From Glossina fuscipes (taxonomy: Eukaryota; Arthropoda; Insecta; Diptera; Glossinidae), in the NCBI RefSeq assembly GCF_014805625.2, contig NW_023998414.1, positions 10,313,212 to 10,377,211 of the forward strand: a DNA stretch of 64,000 bases, read 5' to 3'. Below are positions 1 through 12,967 of the stretch, one piece after another. The stretch's first letter is position 1. Each line of letters begins with the position of its first letter. Made by a program: the position numbers and the translations under genes. The notes under the pieces were generated by a model, which did no database searches, had not been told where the DNA came from, and worked only from the letters and a program-made list of their open reading frames with translations.

Positions 1-447
1 TTGTATATAAATGAAAAATAAAAAAAATAAAAATAAAAATTTTTTAATTAAAAATGATAAAAGACAAAAATTGAAAAATGACATTTTTTTTTTTTTTTTG
101 TTTGATAAATATTTACTTATGCCATAATAAACTGAAATATTTGAAAAAAAAAAAAATGAAAGAAAAATATAAATAGACAATACATATAACACTCAAATCT
201 TATCTTATCACGGACAAGTTAGCTTTAAAAAGTGAAAAATAACATAAAAACTAAAAGATGTTCATTAGGCAAACAATCCTAACAACAATTTCAAAATTTT
301 ACATCAAGGCAGAACCTTTAGTTCAAAGTAAAAAATAATAATTACCCCACTCATTTCCTCCTTCTTTTATGCCTTTCATGCGATACATCGTTTAAAAAAA
401 AAAAAAAAAAAAAAAAATTAAAATGAAAATAATTTATAATCGCTATG

Positions 448-485
<38 letters not shown>

Positions 486-542
486 TGCCAACGGTTTAAT
501 AAATTTTGCCACTGATCGAGTGATCCACTGCCTTTATTTCAC

Positions 543-589
543 ACGTACGTACGCACGCACGCCCGCTCGCACGCACGCACGCACGCACA
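543..589. repeat. (ACGC)n microsatellite
   Basis: ACGT/ACGC units with two interruptions (CCGC, TCGC). CpG-rich island in otherwise AT-rich DNA. Confidence 0.9.
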
Positions 590-1867
590 GACATATTTGT
601 TATCATCAACGCTTTACATATTATACCAAGATTGATTCACAATTCAACAGCCCAGTTAAGGAAAGCCAAGAAAGACGCTCGGTTCAGTAAAAACTCTCAC
701 GAAAAGTAAGTTGATTTTATTAATTAAGACTTTTTCGTATCCGTTTTTTTTTTTTTTTGTAAACATTTTTATTTGCTCTTAACGAAAGATGACCGTTTTA
801 TTAATCAACACTCACGAGTTAATTGGTATCGGTAGAGCGCTTAGTGTTGCTCAATTAATTAAAAATGGCCTGAAATTATTTGATTGCTGTAAACTAGTGT
901 TAGATATAAAGGCTACAGGTAACCTTGAAATTTACCTATAGCATGACATTTCAAATCCTTTAAACTTCAGTTGGAAGTAAAAAGTCAATATCGAATCATA
1001 TAGATGAAATATGGTGCGGGTTCAAGTCTCGTCGCGTTAGAGCAACACTAGGCTATAGTGAGTGCTTAGTCAATCTAAGCATAACACCCACCGATTCGTT
1101 ACGCGCCTAATTTCCTCCCCTTTTTCTAATCGTCACAATGCTGATAATTCCCTGAATGATTTAATAATATGTGTATGCGTAGGAAAAAAAAAAAAAAAAT
1201 AGTTATATTCAAAATAAATGCAATTTTTCTTCAATAAAAAGCAATTTCTGATAACAAAAATGTCGTGATAAACTTGTCAAGGGATAAAAGAAATTTCATT
1301 CGCCTACATTTACTACGAACGCACGTTGTTCGACTGCAATATTCGAAATAGTATAACATTTTGAATTAACTTAGATTTGTCCATATGTCCAGTTTAGGAA
1401 GGTATACGTATAGACATACAAATAAATTGTTGCTGGCTTTTTGGCCGTCTGCCATCTGTATGTTGAATATGTATGTAAAGAACTCTTCCCATCTGCATTG
1501 CTTTGCCTATTTGACTAAAAGAAAATACCTGCAGATTGGCAATAATCTTTCTAAATATGCTCTAAACCCGAAACCTGATTTCGATGATCTAAAAATTGTA
1601 ATTCCGATATATAAGAAGCAAAGACCGTCTATAGGAGCATCGAAGAAATGTAAGAATTGCCAATTGTGAACAATATCGGACAAAAACGATATGCAGACGC
1701 AATAAATGCTAGTAAGACAATTATATGTAGAGAAATAAACGAATAGTCGCAGTACTTGTTTGTAGGTCACGGAAAAGATCTACAAATCAGCAATATGAGC
1801 TGAATGAAAGTCCAATCGACAGACATGAAATAGAAGAGCAGATCGTTTTAAAATCATATCGTTGCCG

Positions 1868-1869
<2 letters not shown>

Positions 1870-1900
<31 letters not shown>
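1870..1900. repeat. (TA)n microsatellite
   Basis: Uninterrupted TA run of about 31 bases. Comparable runs occur at 3774-3796, 10922-10953, 30868-30898, 36472-36491, 56150-56181 and 62286-62305. Confidence 0.95.
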
Positions 1901-1901
<1 letters not shown>

Positions 1902-4000
1902 CGATTTCACGACTTATAGTAATACCTAAGAAATAGATACAAACGACTATCAGGAAATATACATTTCTAACGCATGCAAAATTCGCAATTGGACTGGTTG
2001 TCCATACGTCATCTATTATCCCGGCAAAATTTGATCTCTTGGTTGTAAAAAGCAAAGTAAAAAAAAACAAAGAAACAATGATCTTTCATGACATGTGCTT
2101 TCTATTTAGAGATCTCCACTTAGGTTTATTGTTTTTTTTTTTTTTTTTTTTTTTCGTTTCCTTTGCTTATCATTAACTTGTGAAAAATGAGAGCAAACAA
2201 ATTTCTTTCTTTCGCTACTATTTCTAATTATTTATTAACTGAAACTATAGTTTTCTCACTTGCCTTTAAATTCATTATTTTATTATAATTTTTGTAAATG
2301 TGATGAAATAAATTCTTAGACTAAAAAGAAAATAGGCTACCGGCTCTATTTTGGAAAGGAAAGTTAGCGTTTGATCCTAATAGCTTTACGAAAGTAATTT
2401 ATTAAGCTGATATTGCCTTCTATGGCTATATAGAGATTAGGATGTCCTCGGAGGGAGAAATTCAGCCAATCACAATGCAAATTCTATATTGTAAAGAAAA
2501 GAAGAAGCACTTCTTAGGAATCCTTTAGTGTGTTGCAATTGTATGGCCAAAGCGAATTCTCGCAACTCTTTTCATCTTAATTTTGTCATAGTTTTATGCA
2601 AGTAATGAAGGAACTAGATAACGGATAGTCCTTATGACGGCATCGTATATTCTTAAATGTAATAACCTTGCAACTGTCACATACTCGTCGAACTTAAAAG
2701 ACGAAAAGCACTGAACATTAGACTGAAATATTTATTCCGAGTAGATATGAGTTGCCGCTACTAAATCGGTGTTTACGTATTCAAATCTCAGCTCTGTTGT
2801 ATAGCCATACTGACAGTTTTAGAGTGCACTTAGCCGATGAAGGAATAAGGCTTGCCGATTTGAACGCGCCCCCATCAGACGGCAACCCCTTCTTCTCCCG
2901 TTCCACGCCTTTTTCTAAACTTCAATGGACCGTTATATGTAATGGAATGCTACACTTTTTTTTACACGTTAGATACGTTCCTTAGAAAACCGTGCAAAAA
3001 AAAATCGTGTAAAAAAATAAATGCGATATATGGTAAATTGGGGAACATGCACCACAACTTAAAAATATCTTGTACGATGGGAAAACTCTAAATATTTCTC
3101 AAAAAACGAACCGTGCAAAAAAAGTTAATAATAAAAATCATATTGAATATTTAAAAAATAATCCAATTAGGTAAAAAAATCAATATCGCAACTATGCATC
3201 GCTAATAACAAGCGTGAACATATATTATGGAGTGAACCCAAAATACTACCATTCCTAGATATGTCAGATATGTCCAACACAACGGTGGGCTTTCAATCAA
3301 ATGAAGAATTTCGTTCGTTACTAACGGCCTGTGTTTGGTTTTTTTTTTTTTTTTTTAATTTGATCATCAACTTTTAAAACTTTATTAAAATTACTTATTG
3401 CATCCTACGAACTGAACACTTAAAAAAAACAAATAAAAACAAAAAAAAAAAACTAAAGAACGAAATGCTGTGTTCAAGTTGGAAGTACGACGAGATGAAG
3501 AAAAAGGTGATCATAAAATTTGGGCATTCTCCGTAGTAGGCCAATTCGCGAACACTACGTAGGTGGACATAAACAAACGGATTTCTGATGGCGGTATTTC
3601 CCCTATTCGTTATATCTTATTGCTGCATATATAAGCTTCGGTAAGACGTATTCAAAATGAGAATTACAAGAACGTTTTTTTCAAGATTTATCCTAGTGTG
3701 CACTTTTTCTTATTGGTGAAACGGATTATTTTAAAATCGGGTAAAAAAAGTCGTATAAAACAAGATTTGGATGTATATATATATATATATATATATTTTT
3801 TTTCTTTTTATGCGCATTTAGAAAGTATTTGGTTTCATGCCATCCACATGTTCTCCATTTGTAATTACGTAATTTCTTCTAAAGCAATTTCCGAACGTAT
3901 TTGTAAAATACCTTCATTCATACTACGTTTTCCGGTTTCTTTATGTTTTATTTTTTTTTTTAGATTCACTTGTGTCTAAGGTAAGGGTGTCTTTCTACAG

Positions 4001-4096
4001 GCTCCAAAAACACGCATCAGCAGCAGCAGCGGTAGCAGCGGCAGCAGCAGTTATCTAAGCAGAATAAACCCTATCAAGAGAAGAGTGGAATTTTAA
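4001..4096 (+). CDS. Possible terminal coding exon, serine-rich, of an unidentified gene
   Basis: A strong acceptor (TTTCTACAG at 3992-4000) is followed by an open frame of 31 codons and a stop at 4094-4096. It reads APKTRISSSSGSSG, more Ser, then YLSRINPIKRRVEF. The run of CAG/AGC triplets, the higher GC content than its surroundings and the basic C-terminus are exon-like. No upstream exon was found, and the triplet repeat could simply be a microsatellite. I do not recognise the protein. Confidence 0.22.
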   Translation, partial: APKTRISSSSGSSGSSSYLSRINPIKRRVEF

Positions 4097-4529
4097 AAAT
4101 AAAGCGTTGAGATGCTCTTAGAAAGAATGAAAAATATTAACTGAAGAAAGGTACTGAGAAAAAAAAATAATAGATATAAATAAATGAATTAAAGCAAATT
4201 TAAAATAAAAGTTAACATTTAAATACAATAAAAGTTCAAAAAAAGACAATTAAATTAATTTAAAAGAACAAAACGAATAATAATAATAAAAATTTACTTG
4301 ACACAACATTTTAACAATAAAACGACAAAAAGAGTTTACTACTAAACATATAAAATGAAAGAAAAAAAAAAAACGAAATAAATTTCAATATTATTTTAAA
4401 TATATACATATTTTTATATTGTAATAAGAGTTGTGATCATTGATTAAGAAATTTTATTTTATTATATATAAAATTTTATATACATATACATATATATAAT
4501 ATTGAAAAAAAAAAAAGCAAAAATTTTTG

Positions 4530-4629
4530 NNNNNNNNNNNNNNNNNNNNNNNNNNNNNNNNNNNNNNNNNNNNNNNNNNNNNNNNNNNNNNNNNNNNNNN
4601 NNNNNNNNNNNNNNNNNNNNNNNNNNNNN
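4530..4629. other. Assembly gap (100 N)
   Basis: Exactly 100 N, the usual placeholder for a gap of unknown size. Both flanks are very AT-rich. Confidence 0.99.
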
Positions 4630-4889
4630 TTTTCAATATTTATCAGAATATACATTCTTTGCAACATTGTGTGTATACATTTACTGCTCTGCAGCGTAAC
4701 TTACAGCTATTGCTGTTCAACTCTTTACCGTGAATATATTTTCTATAAACACTTGATAGTTGCTACATAGCATTTAAAATATTTTATAGATTTTTTTTTT
4801 ACTTTATTTTTTTTTTTCTTTAGTTTGAATTTTACATTTTAAATAATCACTCAAAACGATAAAAACTAACCTTAGTGAAAAAGCAAATA

Positions 4890-4926
<37 letters not shown>

Positions 4927-5690
4927 AATTTATTTCAAAAATTCTTGTTTAATTTTCTAGTTTAAGCGATTTTTTTTTTTTTTAAGCATATCGTATAACA
5001 AGTATATATATACATACAAATACATACATTTACAGGCATATGTATAGAATTTAAGACTTGTGTACGCGATACAAAGCAAGAAAACAAAAGCAATTAAGTT
5101 GAGATACTAACTACTTACACATGTGTAGGTTTTGTAACTGCATAAATAAATAATATTAATCTAAAACCGTGGATATACGATTTTTTCTTCAATTTGTTTT
5201 TTCTATTTTATTTAAATAATTTTTATGCAAAATAATCATTTCATAATAAATAAGATAAACTATTTAAAAAGAGGAATAAGAAACTTCTGTCAATATATAC
5301 AAGGTTTGTTTTCAGTTTTAATGTTTACAAATGTCAACACAAGATGAAACGTTCGCATTTTCATAAACAATCGAAATGTTAACAGAAATCCAATAATTGG
5401 CAGACGACACTTATTATTTTGTTTATTTAAAAAGAAAAGGATCGAGCTTTAAACGATCGCAACAATTGATTAATTAATGCGCTAAGGTTGTGATTGATTG
5501 CTGCAAACCCTAAAAATGTCCATCAAACTTCATAAAAAAATCTGAAAACTTTTCATTTTTTGGGAATTATTTTATATTTTTGCTTCATATACGTTATGTG
5601 AAGCGGGAAACATTATTCAAGAATATATGTATATCCGCCAAATTTCTGCTACAAATAACAAAATCACAAAAGATAGAATTTTGATAATAT
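4630..5690. other. AT-rich intergenic DNA
   Basis: Homopolymer runs only (for example about 37 A before 4925). No gene or structured element seen. If the exon at 4001-4096 is real, this could be its 3' UTR. Confidence 0.5.
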
Positions 5691-5699
5691 AATTGGCGG

Positions 5700-6033
5700 T
5701 TCACCATCGCTAAATACCCTACACTACCACACAGTTATTCATATAATGACTTTTTAAAATAAGGCACTATATGGGAAATGGCCGAAAAAGTGTCCCGAGC
5801 CGAAATATTTTCTATAGCGTTCGTTCGTTCTTTGGCGAAAACATATTAGACGTACCAAACTTTACCAAAACATTCTAAAGATGGACAGATGGACGGACAA
5901 GCTTACATCGATTCGGGAAGTGATTCTAAATCGATTGGTATAATAAGCGGTGGGTCCGTACCAACTCGTCCTGTATGTTGCATACATCCGCACAAATTTA
6001 ATATACCCGTGTACCGTGCAATTGGCATAGCCA
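5700..6033 (+). repeat. Dispersed repeat family A, plus orientation
   Basis: Begins at TACCCTACAC, contains GGCCGAAAAAGTGTCCC, a GGACAGATGGACGGACAA core, TTCGGGAAGTGATTCTAAATC and TGTTGCATACATCCGCACAA, then fades out. The same ordered blocks recur across the window. Non-coding. Confidence 0.65.
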
Positions 6034-6433
6034 CCACATTTTAATTAAATATATTTAGTAGGAGACTTTGGCAATGGGCGTAATAGCAACATAAGAATTA
6101 CGTATGCATGCCATGTGTTCTCTTATTAGAAAGAAAGTTAAAGTTTTCTGAACCGAATTTGAACATAATCTGATCAATAAAGAAATACTGTATAAAAATT
6201 TTAAACATAAAACGTCAACATATGTTAAATAACAGAGAGATTTTTTTTTTTTTTTTTTGAAAAGATATTGCAAAAGTAAATTTTTCTCCATTTCTCAGTG
6301 ACACACATAGCCGGTGCGCGATGGTGTCTTCTCTCTAGATATAAAGTATAATTACGAAATTGCGCTCATAAAATTATTGTATATTATCAGCAATAAAACG
6401 ACAAATTTTTTAAATATTTAAACTTTTTTTTTT

Positions 6434-6439
6434 TTTATT
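6434..6439 (-). terminator. Poly(A) signal of the UQCC4-like gene
   Basis: AATAAA on the minus strand about 63 bases past the stop codon at 6504-6502. It lies in an AT-rich 3' flank with other near matches, so the exact signal used is uncertain. Confidence 0.4.
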
Positions 6440-6501
6440 TAACGAAAACACAATAAAACTTATTACAAAATATTTTTTAATTTTTAATATACGGTTTCCA
6501 T

Positions 6502-7105
6502 TTAATTGCTAACTGCCGACTTAGCATTTAATTCAGTGATATTAACACCTAACTCTTTGAGACGTTTCTCAATATCTTTAGTATCTAAGCCATGTTCTTT
6601 ATTATATTTATAATTCATTGTTAATTGTACCTCCTCTAAGCCTTTAACATGTTGAAAGAGATCACCATCTAATTTCTGATCAATATCGCTTTCCTCTCGA
6701 AATACACAAAAATACAATAGAAAAATTGCCAAACTGCCTGAAATAACATAAGGTTGATACCAAAGATACTCATCGGCACCACCGCTACGTGTAGCCTTCG
6801 CACGCCAAACAGATGCGTGGCTACCAAAAAATGGTATAGGCTCCTCAATAGCTTCTGCTTCTGTTGATTTCCTAGTACTTTTTGTTGATTTCCACGCTCT
6901 TGAATATGTGAGTAAAGAAGTGTTCTTCGATTCCAAAAAACAAATATTTTTCAAACTTGTATTGCACAAAAAAAAAAAAAAAAAAAAAAAAAACAAAAGA
7001 AAACAGAATTGCAATAAAATTAATATAATTGCGAAGGAAATGAAAAATTGATTTTATTTACCTTAACGTATTAGGATATTTAATTAAGCACAATCTATTC
7101 ATCAT
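6502..7105 (-). CDS. CCSMST1/UQCC4-like mitochondrial inner-membrane protein (complex III assembly factor family)
   Basis: Two exons: 7105-7062 (14 codons plus two bases) and 6955-6502, separated by a 106-bp intron. The donor is GTAAAT; the acceptor ACAAG follows a run of about 28 T. Splicing gives 165 residues and removes a false start inside the T-run that would add a poly-Phe leader. The first exon begins with two Met codons (7105, 7102). Seen: a basic, Ser/Thr-rich N-terminus of the mitochondrial targeting type; the motif PIPFFGSHASVWRA (54-67); one membrane span at about 83-100; directly after it REESDIDQKL, which matches the REES-x-(A/I)-DQ signature of human CCSMST1/UQCC4; and a charged tail (DTKDIEKRLKELG). 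Family knowledge: UQCC4 helps assemble respiratory complex III in the inner membrane. The fly protein has a longer C-terminal tail than the human one. The assignment rests on the membrane span and REES motif, so family is fairly sure and exact role inferred. Confidence 0.78.
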
Positions 7106-7129
7106 TGTGAAATTATTAAATTATATGAA

Positions 7130-8480
7130 AAATTCGTCTAATGCTAACCAATACAGCACCAGCTGTTGACTTGCAATCAAGCAACAACATATGTTTCTCT
7201 TCATAAATAGGATTGCCGTATTGGCTAATAAAAGTTGTAATAACAAAATCGCAAACTATTAGAGGAGAAACTTTATTTTTATTTCAATCGAATTGAAAAC
7301 TTTAATTTATAATATAATTTATAAATTTCGACAATATTTAAATATTAAAAATATTTCCGTTTTTTTTGCTTATTTCGAGAATAAAAAGCAAGCTAACGGC
7401 AACTCTGCACAACAAATCATTTGCTTTTAGAGTATTTTTTGTATGCACTCTGAGAGTGAAAGAGATTTTATGGGAGAGTTATTTGCGCGCACTGACCTAT
7501 GTATATATAGATTGAAATTAATAACAATTGCGGAAATGACGTTTATATGCAGGAAATTTTCGGTTATTGGAATATATATATGATGCGTTGCTTTTTTTTT
7601 TGCTTTTCTTTTCATTTGAAAAATTGACATCTACTGAATTCGTTTAATTTCGGATTAACATATTTGAATTATGCTTGGTTCGTAACCTTCCTTTGATATA
7701 CGACTTATTAAATTAACAAATAGATGGTTAACGATGCATTGTTAACGCTAGATTTACAACATCTGTCAATTTGACCGGTTTTTGATTTAAAAAATTTAAG
7801 ATAACGAAGTCGATATCTTTCTGTTCTCTTTTTTTGTGGTTCACGCCCATTTTCTTATTTCTAGATGCGCTGTACACATATTTCAACGAAAACTCGTCAA
7901 ATTGTTAGTAAATTGTTGTGAATCGTTGTAGTCGCAAAAGCCAAGGTAGAACACTTTCTATCTTGACTTTCAGCTGAAATTTGGTACAAAACATTTCTTG
8001 TTTTATTAAAAATATGAAGTTTAAAAATGATCTGTTCATATACACGCTACACAATGTAGAAGAAACTGCAATTATTTCGGAAAACACGGACAATTTTTTC
8101 AAATGTTCCTCTATAATTTTCGATCCGATAAAACACCGCTCTGCAAATATTCGTAAGAACCATTTGCGTGATCGATCGATTTTATTCTAACGCACATTGG
8201 ATCAAATTTTATCGCTGATTGGAAATGTATTAGTAAACCAATTGTGATCTTTTTTTCACTGTACATGAAAGTGATCCTAATTAATGTCGGGATCACCGGT
8301 TTTCGAAAATATCTTCTTGTGATAGTAGGCTGTAGACAAAGGTATGAAAAAAAGTTCGGTATTTTTCAGTTTCTTCTTGATTGTAGGCAAGCATGTAAAT
8401 AAATCAAGCACATTGTCTAACCTCATATTTTTATTAGACCAAGGAATCTGTGTCGCTATGGAAGAGTTTGCTTTCATGAG
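7130..8480. other. Intergenic DNA upstream of the UQCC4-like gene
   Basis: Contains the promoter of the minus-strand gene but no clear TATA box. Frames at 7905-8296 and 8277-8480 on both strands lie in repeat-like sequence and resemble no protein. Confidence 0.5.
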
Positions 8481-8489
8481 CACGCCTAT

Positions 8490-9178
8490 ACACAGATCCA
8501 AGGGGTCCAAATTTTCTACGGTTGATTTACTAAGGACAAGCTCTCATTATAAAGTATTAAATAATAGATCTTTTTGGCGTATAAAGCATTATTTTTCATT
8601 AGAATCTTTATACGGGATGAGAGTTAAAAAATAGACCAACATGGTCGAAATTTTGTAAAGTTAATTTTTATGGCAAATTATTATCATGAACTAATTTTTA
8701 TCAAGAGGTGTTGAAAATTTGCGCGTTTTTATTGTATACAAATGCACTTTCCGTAGGAATGGTTGTGCGGCACGGGTGCATAAAAAACCCCCATACGATC
8801 TAAGGTTTACACATCAATTTAGAACTTCGAAATGCTATTACTAAGTGATTTCTATTGCGAAATTTTAAAAATTTCAACATTTTCTTGACAACGATTTGAC
8901 AAAATGAGCCGTTATATGGGGAGTGATCGAAAAAATGGTCCCAGCCGAACCATTTTTAATAACCTTTGTCTTTAGGTCAAAACATTTGTGTACTAAATTT
9001 CATCATAATGAACAAGAATAGACGGACAGACGGACAGGCAAACTTAGACCGATTCAGAAAATGATTGTAAATCGATCCGTATAACAGAAAGATGCCTGTA
9101 CCTTAAGCCCTTCTGGGTGTCAAATACATCCGTAAAAACTTAGTATACCTTGTATCATAAGTAGGTATAGGTAAGGTA
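8490..9178 (+). repeat. Dispersed repeat family A, long copy, plus orientation
   Basis: Contains GGGAGTGATCGAAAAAATGG, GACGGACAGACGGACAGG, GATTCAGAAAATGATTGTAAA and CCTTAAGCCCTTCTGGGTGT. Its first half (from about 8490) parallels the first half of the copy at 14285-14855. Confidence 0.65.
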
Positions 9179-9799
9179 TAATGACATAAAGGGGAAAATT
9201 CGAAACACATTCTTCAAACTTTTCCAGCCAATCGCATATATTAATGGAATATTTGGAAAGTAACGTTAACAACAACTGTGTGCATATTCGCTGTGGAAGT
9301 TGGAAGACTTAACGGAAAGTTGTAATTGTTGACTAGATGTGGCTCTTCAAGGTCTGTTTAAATTTTTCTGTTTGTTTTTACTAATCCCAGTCCAGCTCAT
9401 AGGGCTTTTGCATAAAAAGAATAAGCTTTGACATAACAGAATAGGAAGCGTTTATATTAAATGATGATCGAAACAATATCTCAGTCAATATAGAATTTCA
9501 ATTTTGGTTATTTTCATTGATAGATCATCTTTTCACTACACTTGGAAGCAATAATTTTGTAAGCATGCCTTGTTTAGAAGCAACTTAATGGTTTAAAGAT
9601 TTAAGAGCGTATTGAGTTTTATTGATTTTTGAAAATAAATAACCTAATAGCAAAATTTGCATCACATCAATACGTGTACATTACATAATATCATTATATG
9701 CTCATGTCTATGCATAAATATTCTCAATTTTCATTGTGTAAACATCACTACATATCATTACGATTATACCTTGAGTCACACATAGACAGAGTACAGGCT

Positions 9800-10575
9800 A
9801 CATTACGGTCTTAAGGACGGGTGTAGGATTTGAAATAGCTCAATCTGTTATTGTAAGCCTGTCTGTCGGTCTGTCCGCCCATACGTCTCATATTTGCCCC
9901 TATATTCTTGCATTCAACCTACGGGTCGTACTTCTCAAGATATTTTGATGAAATTTGCTACGCAAATGTTTTTTGTCCCAAAGATGAATCCTGTTGAAAA
10001 CGTTTCGGTTCGGACCACTCTTTCGACTATTCCCCACGTAACGTCTTATTTTGATAAATCCGTATAAGTTTTAGAATTTCGCGACATAAAAATCTTCAGT
10101 AATCGGCATTCTAGATTGGTGTGAAGACTTTGGATCGGATAGGCCAATTTTTTCAACTCCTTGCCATATAAACCTTCTTGGGGAAACGGAATCTTCATAG
10201 GGTAAAGAAGCCTAATTTTCAATACTTCTTAATCAAAATTCATTCATAATAATAGCTTGACAAAAAAAAAATATTTAATTAATTAATTAATTATTCGTGA
10301 ATTCCCCGCAAGGGTATTGACGAAAATTAAGGCTTTACATGCCAAAAAAGGCCTAATTTTTAATATTTTACTATGGAAATTTATCCATAGTAAATCAATC
10401 GTAGAAAATTTAGATCACATAGATCTGTATATAGGGACTCTTAAGAAACCAAGTCTCCCTTTGGCGATAAAGCCGACTGAAGCAACTGGAAAATAATAAA
10501 AGCTTTGATAAGTAAATTAAATTTTCCAAATTTGGACCACCTTGACGCGTAGTAGTGTAGGGTAGCGAATGATTG
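9800..10575 (-). repeat. Dispersed repeat family A, long copy, minus orientation
   Basis: Reads CTGTCTGTCGGTCTGTCCGC, ATATTTTGATGAAATTTGC, CGGTTCGGACCACTCTTTCG and ends near GTGTAGGGTAGCGAATGATT, the inverted form of the family's TACCCTACAC end. It contains a TTAA-rich tract at 10277-10292. Confidence 0.6.
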
Positions 10576-10919
10576 GCCTCGCCCGATCATAGCATTCTTA
10601 CTTATTTTACTTTTCTTTTATCGTTTACGTAACACAATATTTTTATTTATTTATCTTTTTTTTTTAATAATATTTATAAGTCACTCTAATATAACATCAG
10701 ATAGTCTAAAAAATGTTGAGCTCAATAAAGTAAATGCATCATTGGTTAATACAATTACGCATTGCATGAAAGCTTAGATTTCTTCTCCTCTCCTAAAGGT
10801 TCATTATTGTCTCGACTCATAAATATAAGTTTGATCTCTCTTGTCGTATTTTTATTAAGACGGCAATAACCGAAGAAGTAAATATATTTTTTTTTTCGTA
10901 TATACACGTCATATGCACT

Positions 10920-10956
<37 letters not shown>

Positions 10957-11253
10957 TATATTCACTTAAAAACACAGAATCCTATGTGCTTTTGCATCTT
11001 GAACGTTTGGTACAGTGTAACAGCTTAGCTAGAATTCTTACCCAATGAACAAACAATGAGAATAAAAGAGCAAGCAATTAAATGACTTGTAATTAATAGC
11101 TAGCTACTGTTGTTGATGTTACGATAGTTTGCATTTTGAAGATTCTGCCGGTGTCCCTGATAATAGGACAATAATAACTCGTGGTCTTACGAAAACAATA
11201 ACAAAAATAGTATTATCTTCTTTGCAGGCATATCATATAAGAAATAATAGTGA

Positions 11254-11845
11254 ATAGTAGTGTACCCTACATCACTTAAGCGGATGTAGATGAATTTGAG
11301 ATAGACCCAACTTTTCGATTTAACCTTGTTCGTTCGTTTATTCGCCTGCCTGTGCCTGTTATGTTCTCGTGTTTAATCTAAAAGACCAAAATTTTTGATA
11401 TATTTTGATTAAATTTAGTATGCTGGTGCCTTTCGACCTAAGGATGACGTCATTGAAAATTGTCCGAACTGGACCACTTCCCATATACAACACCCTATTT
11501 TGAAAAGTCGTTCCATAAATAACTATAGGGTTTAACGGTGGGCAGTGCACAAGCATCTCAAAGATCTAAGCTTGTCTCTCTGTTTGTACGCCTGAAGACT
11601 GCGCCTGTATCCTTGTGTTCAACCTAAGACTCACAATTTTCGAGATATTTTGATGAAATTTGATATACTAGCGTAATTTGGCTCAAGGACGAATGTTTAT
11701 CAAAACGATTCGGATCGGACCAGTATTTCGACCACTTCCCATATGTAATACGCTATTTTGAAAATTCGATATATGAAATATTGTAGAGTGGTGTAGGGTA
11801 TTAAATGATGCGACATGTCCCACTATATTTAGTGTTTTTACTTGT
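11254..11845 (-). repeat. Two family A repeats in direct tandem, minus orientation
   Basis: The first copy starts TGTACCCTACATCAC (11261) and reaches CACTTCCCATATACAACACC. The second repeats the inner blocks from about 11566 (GATATTTTGATGAAATTTG, CGGATCGGACCAG, CACTTCCCATATGTAATACG) and closes with GTGGTGTAGGGTATT at about 11787. Confidence 0.65.
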
Positions 11846-11847
11846 TT

Positions 11848-11853
<6 letters not shown>

Positions 11854-11880
<27 letters not shown>
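11854..11880. repeat. (GT)n microsatellite
   Basis: GT run directly after the end of the tandem family A copies. Another GT run is at 21781-21811. Confidence 0.9.
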
Positions 11881-12915
11881 TTATTTATGTAGGTTTTAAT
11901 CTATAATTACTTAAAAAAACGTCAGCAGGTTTTTGGTGTGTTGCGCAAAGTCTAATGAAGCGCTTTAAATGCTTTCTTATATATTTTGAACGTATGTGCA
12001 ATGATTCAGCGTAAAACTATTGTTATTGTTGAAACTGTGGCGTATCCATAACAAGTACTTGTCTTGCAGATTGTAATCTGTACACAATCATTTATTTGGA
12101 TGATATCAAACGAGCAGAATGCAAATCCATCATGAGCAGCAATGTTTGATTAGAATAATTAGAATTATAATGCGAATGTTAAATGCATGCAGTCGGTATC
12201 CCTTTCGGTACTTTCCTTCAATAAATTAATAAATCTTAAATCTGTAGGAGATGATATGGTTTCAGTGGTGTTCACACACAAGAATGTGTTATGAAAACAA
12301 ATACTAAAGCAAAACTAAGTGATGAAATAATCGCGAATTAATTTACACCTGACTTTTTGCCAAATAATGAGCTGCTAACAAAAATTGTATGGAATTGCAA
12401 GATAGAAAATCGAAATCAAAGCAACTGATATTTAATTAGCAAAATAATTAAAGCCATTGTGTAAGAGAGTTAAAGAAAAACAAAAAAAAAAAAAAAAAAA
12501 GAAGAAGAAAAGAACATTACATTCGAGTGCTGATGATTGAGATTCTCTGTACTTAACACACCTGCCTACATACAAACGTGCAACAAAACTATAAGAAGAT
12601 GATTGTTTGTTTTACTAGATGTTTATAATATTGAAAAGAAATTATTTTTTGAATTCATGTAAATTTTTAAAACATGTCTCAATGTTTGATTGTACAAAAA
12701 AAAAAACAAAAAATTTTAAACCATAAAAAGAATATAAAAGACAATGACAATATGTATGCTGCTGTGTCTTCTATACCCGCCCAATTCGTCCTCTTCTCGC
12801 GGGCACCTTTAGGAATGAACTCGTATGAATAAGTTTGCATTATACAGTCGTGTATAAAGTTCGCAAAAGAGAAAGAGAAAGAAAGAAAGGAAGAAAGAAA
12901 GGAAGAAAGAAAGAA

Positions 12916-12967
<52 letters not shown>

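Larger units (their letters stand above)
1..3990. other. Low-complexity intergenic DNA
   Basis: Poly-A and poly-T runs, an ACGC and TA microsatellites. Short frames (up to 96 codons) show no recognisable domain or codon pattern. A B-box-like GGGTTCAAGTCTC near 1018 lacks a correctly spaced A box. No gene supported. Confidence 0.6.

Noticed and set aside
1005..1110. tRNA or tRNA-derived SINE suggested by GGGTTCAAGTCTC and an upstream GGTAGAGCGCT
   Set aside because: The A-like and B-like boxes are about 180 bases apart and no cloverleaf can be drawn.
1385..1669. 94-codon plus-strand frame
   Set aside because: No recognisable motif, overlapping an equally long minus frame, in repeat-like AT-rich DNA.
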